Under the pieces are notes generated by a model. It was not told the origin of the DNA and ran no database searches. It saw only the letters and a list, made by a program, of their open reading frames with translations. A stretch of 64,000 nucleotides of DNA from Aquimarina atlantica. Lineage in GTDB: Bacteria > Bacteroidota > Bacteroidia > Flavobacteriales > Flavobacteriaceae. The stretch covers positions 434,001 to 498,000 of the forward strand of contig NZ_AQRA01000005.1 in the NCBI RefSeq assembly GCF_000626715.1, given 5' to 3'. Both the position numbers and the translations under genes were made by a program. Numbering within the stretch: position 1 is the stretch's first letter; the number at the start of each line of letters is the position of its first letter. Shown here in pieces: positions 33,501 through 42,518 of this stretch.

Positions 33501-35345
33501 CTAACTTTTCAGTTTTTCATTCAGATTAACTATGAAGTCGTGATAAGCTTTATATTTATTTTTTGCATCTTCTTTATTTAGTTTACTAATATCACTAAGT
33601 ATTCCGTTTACCAATATTCCCTTTAATTCCTTTACATTTATCTTTCCTTGTAGGTTTTTATTTTTGGTTTCAATTTGTTTTATTACTGGCTTTTTATCGT
33701 CCAATTCTATTTCAACATTATAGTTTTTACTTATTTCCGAAATAATGTAGTTAATAGGGTACAAATCTTCAAGTGTTGAAGCTTTATTTGTTTTAGAAAT
33801 GTCATTAATTTCAAAAGTGTTTTTAGTGTTAAAAGACTTGCTTTCTTTTTTTACTTGCTCCTTAATTCTTACCCCATCAGAATCAGAGTCCACAACTACA
33901 AAACCTTTAACAAGGCGTCCTTCCATAAATTTCACATAAGTTGATATTTTTTCTACTCCATCAGCTGATAAAGTCCCTATTCTTACAGGTTTTATATCTC
34001 TCTGATATTTCTTTAGAAATCCATCAAACAAATCCTTATCAGTTTTTCCTTCAAAAATTAGCATATTAGGCTGGATATGTTCATATACAGAAGTTCCCAA
34101 AGCTTCATATATGACCTCTTCTTCATAAGGGTTGTCTTTTTCAATTTGTTTTATTGATGTTAAAGACTTCTCTTTTGATACTTTGAAGTGTCTATCTAAA
34201 TTTAGCTTATCAACCATATAAATTGAATGGGATGCTATAAAAACTATATTTGATAATGCAATTTTCAATAATTCTTCTCTCAAATATTTGACACCACTTG
34301 GATGCAGATGAATTTCAGGTTCATCTAATAGAATAATCTTGTTTTTAATTTTTTCGGTATTGCTTTCAATAGATAAATTTAGAAGTATAGAAATAAACTG
34401 TTGAAAACCTTCACTTCTTTGTTCCATTTTATATTTGGGAAGTGTATCATCCTTGTCCTCGACCATAACTGAACACAACATATTTTCTATTTCTATAAAG
34501 ATATTAATCTTGTGTTCAGGCCATCTTTCGTTTATGTAGTTTGTAATTGAAGTAGAAAGTTCTTGTTTTAATTGTGCTCTTTCTTCGATGTCATCTTTTA
34601 TTAAATCAATCCTTTTCTCTATATCAGTTATCCCTGAAATATTAAAAATATTCCTTAACGGTAATGATGTACTTGGATTAGTGGAAAAAGCATTTAAGTC
34701 TATGGATTTATTGACAAGAAATTCACTTGAAGGTCTCCAAATTATAGGCATTGGTGTATTGTGAGTCACATTGTCCAACATTTTTTCTTCTAAGTGAGAT
34801 TCAATCTTTGATTTCGTTAATAGAGTATATGTAGGACCTAAAAGTGACTTAATATTATCCTTTGTCAAAGATTCTTTCTCTTTATACTTATCGGTTATTA
34901 AGTGAAATGAAGAATCTGAACTATTATAAACATATTTAGAGAACTCCTTGTCATCATTTATCCATATATGTAGATAATCTTTTCTGTCATTATCAGAGTT
35001 TATTTTTGTGTGTCTTTGAATTTTGTAAGGATTAATTCTCGAGTGTAAAACTTTGGGTATTCCAAAATTGTCAAATTGCTTTCTGTAATGTTCAAAATTG
35101 TCAAATTTTAAATTGAGACTTATTTGTATGGACTCTTCTTTTTTCTTTGCTTTTTTGTTACAGTCTGTTTGATAGTCAAAATTAGCATCCTCATTCAGTA
35201 AAGAGATTGCTTTGAGAATATTGCTTTTACCCGATTCATTCTTACCTAAAAATATTTGACATTTTTTATTAGAGATTTTAGTAATCGGTATTACTAAACT
35301 TTCAATACTTCTATAGTTCTCTATTTCTATACTTTCTATCTTCAT
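33501..35345 (-). CDS. OLD-family ATP-dependent endonuclease (ATPase-TOPRIM)
   Basis: 614 residues. ABC-type ATPase: N-terminal ESIEIENYRSIESL, Walker A GKNESGKS (34-41), an ABC-signature-like RSEGFQQF (310-317), Walker B IILLDE (337-342) and the H-loop ASHS (371-374). A C-terminal TOPRIM domain follows with the Glu in FEGKTDKDLF (432) and the acidic DSDSD (486-490). This is the class 1/2 OLD nuclease layout also seen in GajA and in the AriA-AriB fusion type of PARIS. Next to it is a HEPN gene and not a UvrD helicase, so it is not canonical Gabija. Candidate defence protein. Confidence 0.88.
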   Translation of the reverse strand: MKIESIEIENYRSIESLVIPITKISNKKCQIFLGKNESGKSNILKAISLLNEDANFDYQTDCNKKAKKKEESIQISLNLKFDNFEHYRKQFDNFGIPKVLHSRINPYKIQRHTKINSDNDRKDYLHIWINDDKEFSKYVYNSSDSSFHLITDKYKEKESLTKDNIKSLLGPTYTLLTKSKIESHLEEKMLDNVTHNTPMPIIWRPSSEFLVNKSIDLNAFSTNPSTSLPLRNIFNISGITDIEKRIDLIKDDIEERAQLKQELSTSITNYINERWPEHKINIFIEIENMLCSVMVEDKDDTLPKYKMEQRSEGFQQFISILLNLSIESNTEKIKNKIILLDEPEIHLHPSGVKYLREELLKIALSNIVFIASHSIYMVDKLNLDRHFKVSKEKSLTSIKQIEKDNPYEEEVIYEALGTSVYEHIQPNMLIFEGKTDKDLFDGFLKKYQRDIKPVRIGTLSADGVEKISTYVKFMEGRLVKGFVVVDSDSDGVRIKEQVKKESKSFNTKNTFEINDISKTNKASTLEDLYPINYIISEISKNYNVEIELDDKKPVIKQIETKNKNLQGKINVKELKGILVNGILSDISKLNKEDAKNKYKAYHDFIVNLNEKLKS

Positions 35346-35688
35346 TTTGTCTAATTGTGGCTAACAAACGGGTTTAAATATGTGTAAACGTTTGTATTTT
35401 TTAACCCCCTAAAACTACTGCTACCTTTTTTATTACGGTTACGGGAAACCACATGGTGGATGAGAAAGTTTTTTGTATAGGATCTAGGTTTTGGGTTTGG
35501 GGTGTGAGGTATCGGGTATCAGGTTTGAGGTTTTAGGTGTTAGGCGTACCCTTCGGCTACGCTCAGGGTACGATATGGTTCAGGGTACGGATATGAATCA
35601 TCAAAACATGCACTCTTCACGTACCCTGAGCGTAGTCGAAGGGTACAGGAAGGGTAACAACGTAGTAAGCGAGGAAGTTAAAAAAAGT
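35346..35688. repeat. Gene-free region with dispersed inverted repeats
   Basis: 343 bases. At 35405-35460 a diverged piece of the cassette-like repeat (CCCTAAAACTACTGCTACC) joins ACGGGAAACCACATGGT, a word also found at 24430. At 35546-35646 two inverted copies of GTACCCTTCGGCTACGCTCA face each other across about 45 bases. No gene supported; promoters of the two flanking minus-strand genes are not obvious. Confidence 0.65.
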
Positions 35689-37179
35689 TTAGGATCGTTG
35701 ATGTACCAGTTCTAAAGTGGTTTCGTATAATGGGGTGCCTTCGACTTTGGTCTTTATCCAGGCATAAAAACTCATATCAAAAATATCTTCGTCCTGGGGG
35801 GTAGGAGTGGTGAGTGTGGTATACATCTTATCCTTAAATGCTGCCGTAGTGGCGACCTCTGGTTTATGGTAGTAGGTAATCGCTAGTTTTAAGAATTCTG
35901 ATGCCCGCGTTTCTTTATTGCTCTTAAGATAAGTGCCGTGTTTCTTTTTAAAACTGTTGACCCTGGATTCTACAATATCGATATGATCCAACTCTATACG
36001 CAACAGGATCTCGATCAGGTTTTTCTTAATTACCCAGGCAAGTCCCGCTTTTTCGGTATACCAGTGATCACTATGATAAAAATCATTAAGAATACCCAGG
36101 GCTTCTTTACACTGTTGTTGCTGAAAATAATATACGATATGACTTAGCTTAAGATCCAGGATATAGGCAATCTGGTCTTTGTATTTCTCATAATCAAAAG
36201 TATCTAAGATCATAATAGCATCTTTTGCCCGGCCTGTATAGTTAAGATTAAGCGAGTGTAGTAAGGTGTATTGCGGAAAAAACCGCTTGTAATACTTGTC
36301 CTGGTGTTTTTTCATCTGCTCGTGCATAAGGACCAGGTACTGCTGCGAGGTGGTAAACTCTTTACTTCTAAAATAAGAATTGGCTACATAATACAAGATT
36401 TGGATATGGTAAAAAAGGTGTTTGTCGATTACATCTTCTTTGGTGTCTATCTGTGTATAGACTTCTTCTACAAAAGGCAGTATAGCACGATAATCCCTGG
36501 TGATATGAGCCGTTTGGTTTGTAATCTCAAGGATCTTAAATAAGGATCGAAACGTAAGGTCTTGTGTAATCGATAACCCGAATTTGGATAAGGTGTTTTT
36601 TATAATCGGTACAGCATCTCTTCGTTGTTTCATGAGTTCGTGCTGTACGGTGGCATAAAACAGGTTTAGGTTTTCTTCTTGCTGTAGTGATTTTTTATTA
36701 CTCCTGAAATTAGCAAATAATGTCTCTATTGCTATCCCACGATTAAGATGAGCATATTGGATCTGGGTGTAATAAATCTCGTTTAGAATACTGAAAAGTG
36801 CATAAGTTTTGGCCTTTTGCTCTGCTTTGGCAATGGTCTTAAAAGCAATTTTATATTGTTTTTGCTCAAAGAAACTCCTGCTGGCTCTAAGGAGCTTAAG
36901 AGTTTCCATCTCTTCTGAAGTTTCTTCCTCAAAACTTTTGGCAGCAATAAAATCAATGAGCGTGTCATGCAGTCTTTTACATAGGGCGTGATACGCACCC
37001 TTGGCTCTTTTGCCATAAATCTGGATATCGAGGTCTTTAACCATTGATGTGGTATCCAAAAGCTTAAACAACTGTATGTTTTTGGTATCGTTTCTTTTAT
37101 TCTTTTGCCGCAATATCGCAATGAAATTTCGCTTCGATTCGTCAGATAAGGTGTGGATTATAGAAGAAATAACATGCAT
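35689..37179 (-). CDS. Hypothetical helical-repeat (TPR-like) protein
   Basis: 496 residues, soluble, almost all helix with TPR-like pairs: YKIAFKTIAKAEQKAKTYALFSILNEIYYTQIQYAHLNRG, YYVANSYFRSKEFTTSQQYLVLMHEQMKK, YFQQQQCKEALGILNDFYHSDHW. N-terminus ISSIIHTLSDESKRNFIAILRQKNKRNDTKNIQLFKLLDTT is rich in basic residues and could bind nucleic acid. Conserved-looking Bacteroidota protein, no named family recognised. It precedes the OLD/HEPN unit on the same strand with a repeat-rich gap, so it is probably separate. Confidence 0.75.
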   Translation of the reverse strand: MHVISSIIHTLSDESKRNFIAILRQKNKRNDTKNIQLFKLLDTTSMVKDLDIQIYGKRAKGAYHALCKRLHDTLIDFIAAKSFEEETSEEMETLKLLRASRSFFEQKQYKIAFKTIAKAEQKAKTYALFSILNEIYYTQIQYAHLNRGIAIETLFANFRSNKKSLQQEENLNLFYATVQHELMKQRRDAVPIIKNTLSKFGLSITQDLTFRSLFKILEITNQTAHITRDYRAILPFVEEVYTQIDTKEDVIDKHLFYHIQILYYVANSYFRSKEFTTSQQYLVLMHEQMKKHQDKYYKRFFPQYTLLHSLNLNYTGRAKDAIMILDTFDYEKYKDQIAYILDLKLSHIVYYFQQQQCKEALGILNDFYHSDHWYTEKAGLAWVIKKNLIEILLRIELDHIDIVESRVNSFKKKHGTYLKSNKETRASEFLKLAITYYHKPEVATTAAFKDKMYTTLTTPTPQDEDIFDMSFYAWIKTKVEGTPLYETTLELVHQRS

Positions 37180-37358
37180 TGTATCGTAAGTATAATTTTG
37201 ATAAAGATACTATGAATATTGAAATGATTAGATTATTAACATAAATGTATCGTAAGTTTTTTTGATAAATCGAATTTTATATCAAGGCATATCATCGCAC
37301 ATTTGTCCTGTTCGAATGAACAATTGAATTTTTATTGAATCATCAAAATACAATAATT

Positions 37359-37835
37359 ATGAATTACAAATTTAGTAACGATGTATCCGAGGATACCGTA
37401 ATCGAAAATGTAGAAAAGAAAGAAAACAAAGTATATGACCAAAAGCCAACGCCGGCTTTTATATCGGCATCATGGTCTGCACTATTTATAGGAATGATAT
37501 CGTATTGCACCGGATTATGGAATGCAGGGATGGTACTTAACGAAAAAGGATACTACTTTACCATCCTGCTATTTGGATTGTTCTCTGCGGTATCTGTACA
37601 AAAAAGTGTTAGAGACAGGCTAGAGGGGATCCCTGTTACCGATATCTATTACGGGATTAGTTGGTTTACCACGCTTACCTCTATTTTATTGCTGATTATC
37701 GGTTTATGGAATGCCGACCTGGAGCTTAGTGAAAAAGGGTTTTATGGGATGTCTTTTACCTTAAGTTTATTTGCTGCCATTGCGGTACAGAAGAATACCA
37801 GAGATAAAAAGTTTATCGAAAACAGCGAAGAGTAA
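37359..37835 (+). CDS. YiaA/YiaB-family inner-membrane protein
   Basis: 158 residues from ATG 37359 (the frame is open upstream but lacks ATG). Two copies of the YiaA/B two-helix unit: [49 protein letters not shown] and [49 protein letters not shown], each with GLWNA, EKGYYF and QK(S/N)xRD. Four membrane helices. Function unknown. It is the first gene of a plus-strand block; the upstream gap is short and could hold a promoter shared with the divergent helical-protein gene. Confidence 0.9.
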   Translation: MNYKFSNDVSEDTVIENVEKKENKVYDQKPTPAFISASWSALFIGMISYCTGLWNAGMVLNEKGYYFTILLFGLFSAVSVQKSVRDRLEGIPVTDIYYGISWFTTLTSILLLIIGLWNADLELSEKGFYGMSFTLSLFAAIAVQKNTRDKKFIENSEE

Positions 37836-38108
37836 TTAAACCCGAATTATCAATGACGTTAAGTTAAGGATAAAGTTTAAAAATTTATGTCACATTGAGC
37901 TTGTCGAAATGCTTTTCAAAAGTATGTTTTCAAATGTCTTCGACAGGTTTATCCTGAGTCTATCGAAGGGCTCAGACTGACAATTAAAAGCTTAACTAAA
38001 CGACATTGCCCGAATTGTGCATTAGCACTTCGATATAAAAGGTTAACAAAGTGAAATCAAAAGAAGGGGCCTTAGGGGGGCTTGAGGTCTCTTGTTTTGA
38101 TGATTAAA
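37836..38108. repeat. Gap with a dispersed inverted repeat
   Basis: A dispersed repeat lies at 37889-37982, with TGTCACATTGAGCTTGTCG at one end and GTCTATCGAAGGGCTCAGAC at the other. No gene is supported. Confidence 0.55.
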
Positions 38109-38141
38109 GAAGACAGCCGTGTGGCTGCGGCTGTCTTTTTA
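38109..38141 (+). terminator. Rho-independent terminator
   Basis: AAGACAGCCG-loop-CGGCTGTCTT followed by TTT, plus strand, about 275 bases after the YiaA-like gene and 51 before the next gene. Strong GC stem. Confidence 0.8.
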
Positions 38142-38191
38142 TTAAAATAGACTACTTAATTATTTATAATTAATCACAAAATTTACCTACG

Positions 38192-38482
38192 ATGAATGTA
38201 CTATTGAATGAAAAGAGATTGACCATTATTAATCTTGTGATCGTATCATATTTTGTAGCACTATATCTAGTTAATTTGTTTACAATAGATTTTGTTTTGG
38301 TAGGTGTATTTAGAGAGTTACTCACTATTCCTTTTCTAATTGGTCAAATAGTGTTTTTGCTATTTGATATACTCTTTCTAATAAAACAAAAAAGGATTCG
38401 TGTTTTTACTCTGTTTAGTGTTGTTTTATTAATTACCAGCACTTTTATTACTATCGGAAGCTTCTTCTTAAGTACGCTGTAG
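38192..38482 (+). CDS. Small integral membrane protein
   Basis: 96 residues with three hydrophobic segments: LTIINLVIVSYFVALYLVNLFTI, LLTIPFLIGQIVFLLFDILFLI and VFTLFSVVLLITSTFITIGSFFL, separated by short basic loops (KQKRIR). No motif recognised. It lies just upstream of the DUF2157 gene (47-base gap) and is probably transcribed with it. Confidence 0.75.
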   Translation: MNVLLNEKRLTIINLVIVSYFVALYLVNLFTIDFVLVGVFRELLTIPFLIGQIVFLLFDILFLIKQKRIRVFTLFSVVLLITSTFITIGSFFLSTL

Positions 38483-38529
38483 ACAAATCTATAATTATAT
38501 CAAGCACTTTTAATTAATAATCATGTATT

Positions 38530-39810
38530 ATGAGTTCAAAATTTAATAAAGAGCTGCAAACACTGGTAGGGGATAAGATCATTTCTCCCGAGTTGGCAGA
38601 TAAAATAGAGCAATATTATGCTACCAAAGATGTAGGAAAGCCAAATAAGCTATTTATGATCTTTGGGATTTTTGGAGCGTTATTAGTGGGGTCTGGTATT
38701 ATTTTAATGCTGGCACACAATTGGGATGATTTTTCGAGATTAACAAAAACAATCTTAGCATTTGGACCTCTGTTATTGGGGCAGATCTTGACAGGGTTTT
38801 CAATACTAAAAGATAAAAGCATCACCTGGAAAGAGGCTTCGGGGACTTTTCTCTTTTTTGCAGTGGGAGCCTGTATGGCACTGGTAAGCCAGATCTATAA
38901 CATCCCGGGAGAATTAGGTTCTTTTTTGCTTACCTGGATTATCCTTTGTTTGCCATTGGTATACCTGTTACGATCACATGCGGTAGCTTTACTTACTATA
39001 CTATTAAGTACATACTACGCTGTAGAGGTTGGATTATGGAACTATAGAAATACAGAAACTCCCTGGTTGTATATTGCGTTTATAGGAGCTATGCTACCAT
39101 ATTACTACAGGCTTATCACAACAAATACGACCAGTAATACGGTTACTATTTTTACCTGGATTTTACCGGTAAGTATCGCAATTGCATTAAGTGCATTTAT
39201 CGGTCGTAGCGAAGATCTTGGTTTTGTGATGTATATCACTATGTTTGGCTTCTTATATACGATAGGGAGACTTCCTGTATTTAAAGAGTTACGAACACTT
39301 AGAAATGGTTTTTTGATCATTGGCTCACTAGGGACTGTGGTATCACTAATGATCTTTTCGTTTCGTTGGATATGGGACGAACTCCCGGATACATTTACTT
39401 ATGATACCCAGGAGCTTTATACAACAGTAGTAATAGTCGTATTGAGTATCTCTGTGTTGGGATATGCCATTATAAAAAAGGGAATACGAGCTGTTAATCT
39501 GTTTCAGGTGGCTTTTGTGATCTTCTTATTGGTGTATTTCTTACTGCAGGATACGGGCGTTTTACCGGTTGTCTTAATGAATGCATTAGTGTTTGCCCTG
39601 GGCATGTCTGCCATAAAGATCGGAGCAGATAAATTTAACTTCGGGATCCTTAACTATGGATTATTGATCATTTCGATTCTGATCATTTGCAGGTTTTTTG
39701 ATACCGGAATGAGCTTTGTTGTTAGAGGAATTTTATTTGTGATGGTAGGAGCAGGATTCTTTTTAACCAATTATATCATGCTAAAAAAACAACAACGTAT
39801 TAAGAAGTAA
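38530..39810 (+). CDS. DUF2157-domain membrane protein
   Basis: 426 residues. Soluble N-terminal helices (LQTLVGDKIISPELADKIEQYY) lead into LFMIFGIFGALLVGSGIILMLAHNWDDFSRLTK, the DUF2157 signature region, and about ten further membrane segments. In Bacteroidota such genes are paired with a GDYXXLXY-protein gene, as here (39934). The pair is of unknown function. A dispersed repeat (39871-39902) lies between them. Confidence 0.92.
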   Translation: MSSKFNKELQTLVGDKIISPELADKIEQYYATKDVGKPNKLFMIFGIFGALLVGSGIILMLAHNWDDFSRLTKTILAFGPLLLGQILTGFSILKDKSITWKEASGTFLFFAVGACMALVSQIYNIPGELGSFLLTWIILCLPLVYLLRSHAVALLTILLSTYYAVEVGLWNYRNTETPWLYIAFIGAMLPYYYRLITTNTTSNTVTIFTWILPVSIAIALSAFIGRSEDLGFVMYITMFGFLYTIGRLPVFKELRTLRNGFLIIGSLGTVVSLMIFSFRWIWDELPDTFTYDTQELYTTVVIVVLSISVLGYAIIKKGIRAVNLFQVAFVIFLLVYFLLQDTGVLPVVLMNALVFALGMSAIKIGADKFNFGILNYGLLIISILIICRFFDTGMSFVVRGILFVMVGAGFFLTNYIMLKKQQRIKK

Positions 39811-39870
39811 TTTGATGATATACTCTAACATAAATAATGTAATGTCTATTTAATTAGGCTTTTAATTGTT

Positions 39871-39902
39871 AGTCTGAGTCTATCGAAGGGCTCAGTGTGA
39901 CA
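39871..39902. repeat. Dispersed short repeat
   Basis: AGTCTGAGTCTATCGAAGGGCTCAGTGTGACA-like element (bases 39871-39902), a half-copy of the inverted repeats seen at 24478, 25676, 37889 and 47021. Confidence 0.6.
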
Positions 39903-39933
39903 AGAGATATTAAAAACAATAAAAAAAGAACAG

Positions 39934-40479
39934 ATGAAACCGATTTATTTTATAGTATTTGTAATCCTGGCCGTAGTACAAATTGGTACTCCGCTAAAGA
40001 TGATTTTTGATAAGGAGGATATCCTGATTTCGGGTACAGCTTATAAATTTAAAACCATGCCGATTGATCCTACAGATCCGTTTAGAGGAAAATATATTAG
40101 GCTTCAGTTTGAAATGGACTCTTTTGCAACATCAGATACTACTTATGTGTATGGAGATAAGGTACGAGTGTATATAGAAAATGATGATGAAGGCTTTGCA
40201 AAAGTTGCTGGAGTAAGCAAGGAGTCTCTTGATATTGGTGGCGATTATGTTATGGCCAAAGTAACGAATACGTACAACAATAAAATCATGTTCGAACTCC
40301 CGTTTGATAGATTTTATATGGAAGAAACCAAAGCATACGATGCAGAAAAAGCCTATAGAGATATGAATAGAAATAATAAAAAAGATGATGTCTATGCCCT
40401 GGTATATATTAAGGATGGCGCATCGGTTTTAAAAGATGTAATTATCGAAGGGATACCAATACAGGAATATGTAGAATGA
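39934..40479 (+). CDS. GDYXXLXY-domain protein
   Basis: 181 residues. N-terminal membrane anchor (IYFIVFVILAVVQIGTPLKMIF), then the conserved KTMPIDPTDPFRGKYIRLQFEMD, which defines this family, and a later region DIGGDYVMAKVTNTYNNKIMFELPFDRFYMEETKA, before VYALVYIKDGASVLKDVIIEG. It is probably periplasmic and tethered to the inner membrane. It belongs with the DUF2157 protein upstream, and both are likely in one operon. Confidence 0.9.
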   Translation: MKPIYFIVFVILAVVQIGTPLKMIFDKEDILISGTAYKFKTMPIDPTDPFRGKYIRLQFEMDSFATSDTTYVYGDKVRVYIENDDEGFAKVAGVSKESLDIGGDYVMAKVTNTYNNKIMFELPFDRFYMEETKAYDAEKAYRDMNRNNKKDDVYALVYIKDGASVLKDVIIEGIPIQEYVE

Positions 40480-40637
40480 TAAGTGCAATCTAGATTTAAA
40501 GTCTAGCCTTTCTACAAATCAAAAAGTGTTTGACTTTAAACAATCTGTCTTTAGAAGTCAATAATTATCGTTGATAGTTAAGTAAATCTAAACATTAAAA
40601 GTTGTAATAAAGTATAACCTCAAAGAGAAAACAAATT

Positions 40638-40910
40638 ATGAATATCATTATTAAACAGATTAAAATTATGGAACGGATGGATCAGCTCATTCGTCTACAA
40701 GCTACTGGAACCCCAGAAGATTTTGCGTCTAGTTTAGAGATCTCAAAAACCAAACTCTACCGTGTTATCGATATTATGAGAACTTTAAATGCTCCGATAG
40801 AGTATGATATTATCTTACAAAGCTTTGTTTATGCTGAAGCTGTAGGTTTTCGATTCGGGTTTTATCGAAAGAAACAAAAACATAAAAAGTTGAATTCACT
40901 TGCTAGATAA
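40638..40910 (+). CDS. Small helix-turn-helix protein
   Basis: 90 residues. LIRLQATGTPEDFASSLEISKTKLYRVIDIMRTLNAPIEYD has a DeoR/HTH-11-like winged helix pattern, followed by a basic tail (RKKQKHKKLNSLAR). Such short HTH proteins in Bacteroidota are found next to small peptides, none of which is clearly visible here. A second ATG at 40668 would remove ten residues. DNA binding inferred. Confidence 0.7.
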   Translation: MNIIIKQIKIMERMDQLIRLQATGTPEDFASSLEISKTKLYRVIDIMRTLNAPIEYDIILQSFVYAEAVGFRFGFYRKKQKHKKLNSLAR

Positions 40911-41045
40911 TCGGTAAATCGTAAGAAGTAAAATGAAAGGTTAAGTAAAGTGAAAAATTATATCCAACACAAATTTTTAATATATCGCCATTAAACCTTT
41001 TAGTAATCCTGAAGTCTTATAATTAGAAATCAAAATAGTAAGGAT

Positions 41046-41390
41046 ATGAAAAGTATAATGAAAATAGTGGTGCCGGTTGTATTGTTTGGATTTTTAATGA
41101 CGTCTTGTGCTACTACGGTACAAGTGCGTCCGGCACGAGGAGTTGTAGTTGCCAAAGTACATCGCCCTAAAATTATAGTACATAAAAATGTAAACTATTA
41201 CAGAAGCGGGGGTGTATGGTATATAAAAAAGAATAGAGTGTATAAACGAGTTAGCGTTCCTGCCGGAGTACGGGTGACTACCTTGCCTAGAGGATATAAA
41301 ACGGTAAAAGTAAGAGGGGTAAAGTATTATACCTGTAAAGGAGTATACTACAAGAGATCAGGTAAAAGATATATTGTAGTACATGTATAG
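41046..41390 (+). CDS. DUF6515-type lipoprotein
   Basis: 114 residues. Signal peptide with lipobox Cys in LMTSCATT. The mature part is strongly basic and tyrosine-rich: NYYRSGGVWYIKKNRVYKRVSVPAGVRVTTLPRGYKTVKVRGVKYYTCKGVYYKR, matching the DUF6515 family (GxxYxxxxGxYY pattern), beta-repeat, outer-membrane associated. Function unknown. Confidence 0.85.
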   Translation: MKSIMKIVVPVVLFGFLMTSCATTVQVRPARGVVVAKVHRPKIIVHKNVNYYRSGGVWYIKKNRVYKRVSVPAGVRVTTLPRGYKTVKVRGVKYYTCKGVYYKRSGKRYIVVHV

Positions 41391-41425
41391 TTGTTGCATT
41401 GAGTTGGTTAGTTAGTTTTGATGGG

Positions 41426-41455
41426 GATACCCTGGCATTTTCACGCCGGGGTATC
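41426..41455 (+). terminator. Hairpin downstream of the DUF6515 gene
   Basis: GATACCCTGGC and GCCGGGGTATC arms (one mismatch region) with an 8-base loop, 36 bases after the stop. It lies between two convergent genes and could serve both; only a short T tail follows. Confidence 0.6.
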
Positions 41456-41475
41456 TGTTATATTAAAACCTGTAA

Positions 41476-42084
41476 TTACCAGGCCTCTTCGATCTGTAGT
41501 CGTTCTCCGTTTTGATATGAAGCGATAAAAGCATTTCTAAATCCGAGTCGTACCAATTCTCTACGAAATTTTTTGGCTTCATTAAGCGTTTCAAAATTTC
41601 CTAAAGCATACTTATTAAATCCTCCGCTTTTAATTTGTCTGAAATTCACAAAATTCTCAGAATACATAGACAAATCGATACTTTCAAAAGCTCCGATTTG
41701 TACAGCATATACCAATTCATCTTGCAAGGAACGACCATTTCCTACTCCAGTACTATTTGAATCTAACTCCTGATTCATGGATAGGTTTTTAACCGTTTCT
41801 GTTAGCTCAGCGATTTTGGTATCCCGTGTAGTCATTTCGGATTTGTGTTTTTTCTGGGTAATCATGTTTTCTGGAGTATTAAAATTCATGAAATACACAG
41901 TTCCTGCAACGCCTAGTAATGCAATGATACCTAGTATGATGGTTGCGATCTTAAACTTTCGAGAGTTTTCTTTTTCGTCTTTTACAGCTTTGTTACGTGC
42001 ATAATCTACAGCACGTTTAGACTCTTCGGCTTTTTCTATCTGGTCTTTAAAACCCTGTAATTCTTCGTCTGTTATAAAAGGCAT
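41476..42084 (-). CDS. SPOR-domain membrane protein
   Basis: 202 residues. N-terminal charged helix (ELQGFKDQIEKAEESKRAVDYARNKA), a transmembrane segment (FKIATIILGIIALLGVAGTVYFM, about 43-66), a coiled linker (MTTRDTKIAELTETVKNLS) and a C-terminal SPOR domain (VYAVQIGAFESIDLSMYS, then FETLNEAKKFRRELVRLGFRNAFIASY). SPOR domains bind denuded peptidoglycan at division sites. Likely cell-envelope role. Confidence 0.9.
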   Translation of the reverse strand: MPFITDEELQGFKDQIEKAEESKRAVDYARNKAVKDEKENSRKFKIATIILGIIALLGVAGTVYFMNFNTPENMITQKKHKSEMTTRDTKIAELTETVKNLSMNQELDSNSTGVGNGRSLQDELVYAVQIGAFESIDLSMYSENFVNFRQIKSGGFNKYALGNFETLNEAKKFRRELVRLGFRNAFIASYQNGERLQIEEAW

Positions 42085-42462
42085 CTGATTTGTGTTTAGA
42101 TATTCAAATATAATTGATTATTATAAAACTTCAAGGTTTTGTGAGTTTTAGGAATATTTATATATTGCAAATCTAAAATACTACGGTATAAACGTAAAAA
42201 TTATAAGGTTATTTAATATATAGATAACATTCATACATAAATGTATAGATACCTTTGCTGTTCATAAAAATGATTGAAAGGGAATTATTTGATTTTGGAT
42301 ATTGATGATCTGTGGTATCCAAATCTTTAAAGTGGAGAATACGTAAGGATAACATTTTCGGCAAGGATTGCCCGGGTGTACTAGGATGTCATTATTGCAT
42401 TGTTAGAAAAGTATGTTCGAAGACAACTGGGAAATTCTCGTATAATCGAAATTGTTTGAGGG
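42085..42462. other. Gene-free region
   Basis: About 380 bases with no convincing gene. Some plus-strand stretches (42290-42460) read as low-quality frames with stops. Nothing else seen until the terminator hairpin at 42463. Confidence 0.45.
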
Positions 42463-42493
42463 GAAAACGCAACCGGTAAGGTTGCGTTTTTTA
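42463..42493. terminator. Bidirectional terminator hairpin
   Basis: AAAACGCAACC-GGTAA-GGTTGCGTTTT: perfect stem with A and T runs at both ends, 26 bases downstream of the minus-strand gene 42519-44120. Confidence 0.85.
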
Positions 42494-42518
42494 TCTTTTA
42501 CAGTATTTGTCTTTACAA

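Noticed and set aside
33501-35345. Gabija (GajA/GajB) identification
   Set aside because: No UvrD-like helicase gene (GajB) lies beside the OLD protein; the partner is a HEPN protein.
33501-35345. Standard two-gene PARIS (AriA + AriB)
   Set aside because: ATPase and TOPRIM are on one polypeptide and the second gene is HEPN, so it is at best a distant relative; kept as a candidate rather than a named system.
37889-37982. CRISPR-like repeats
   Set aside because: Repeats are scattered single or paired hairpins with no regular spacer length and no cas genes.
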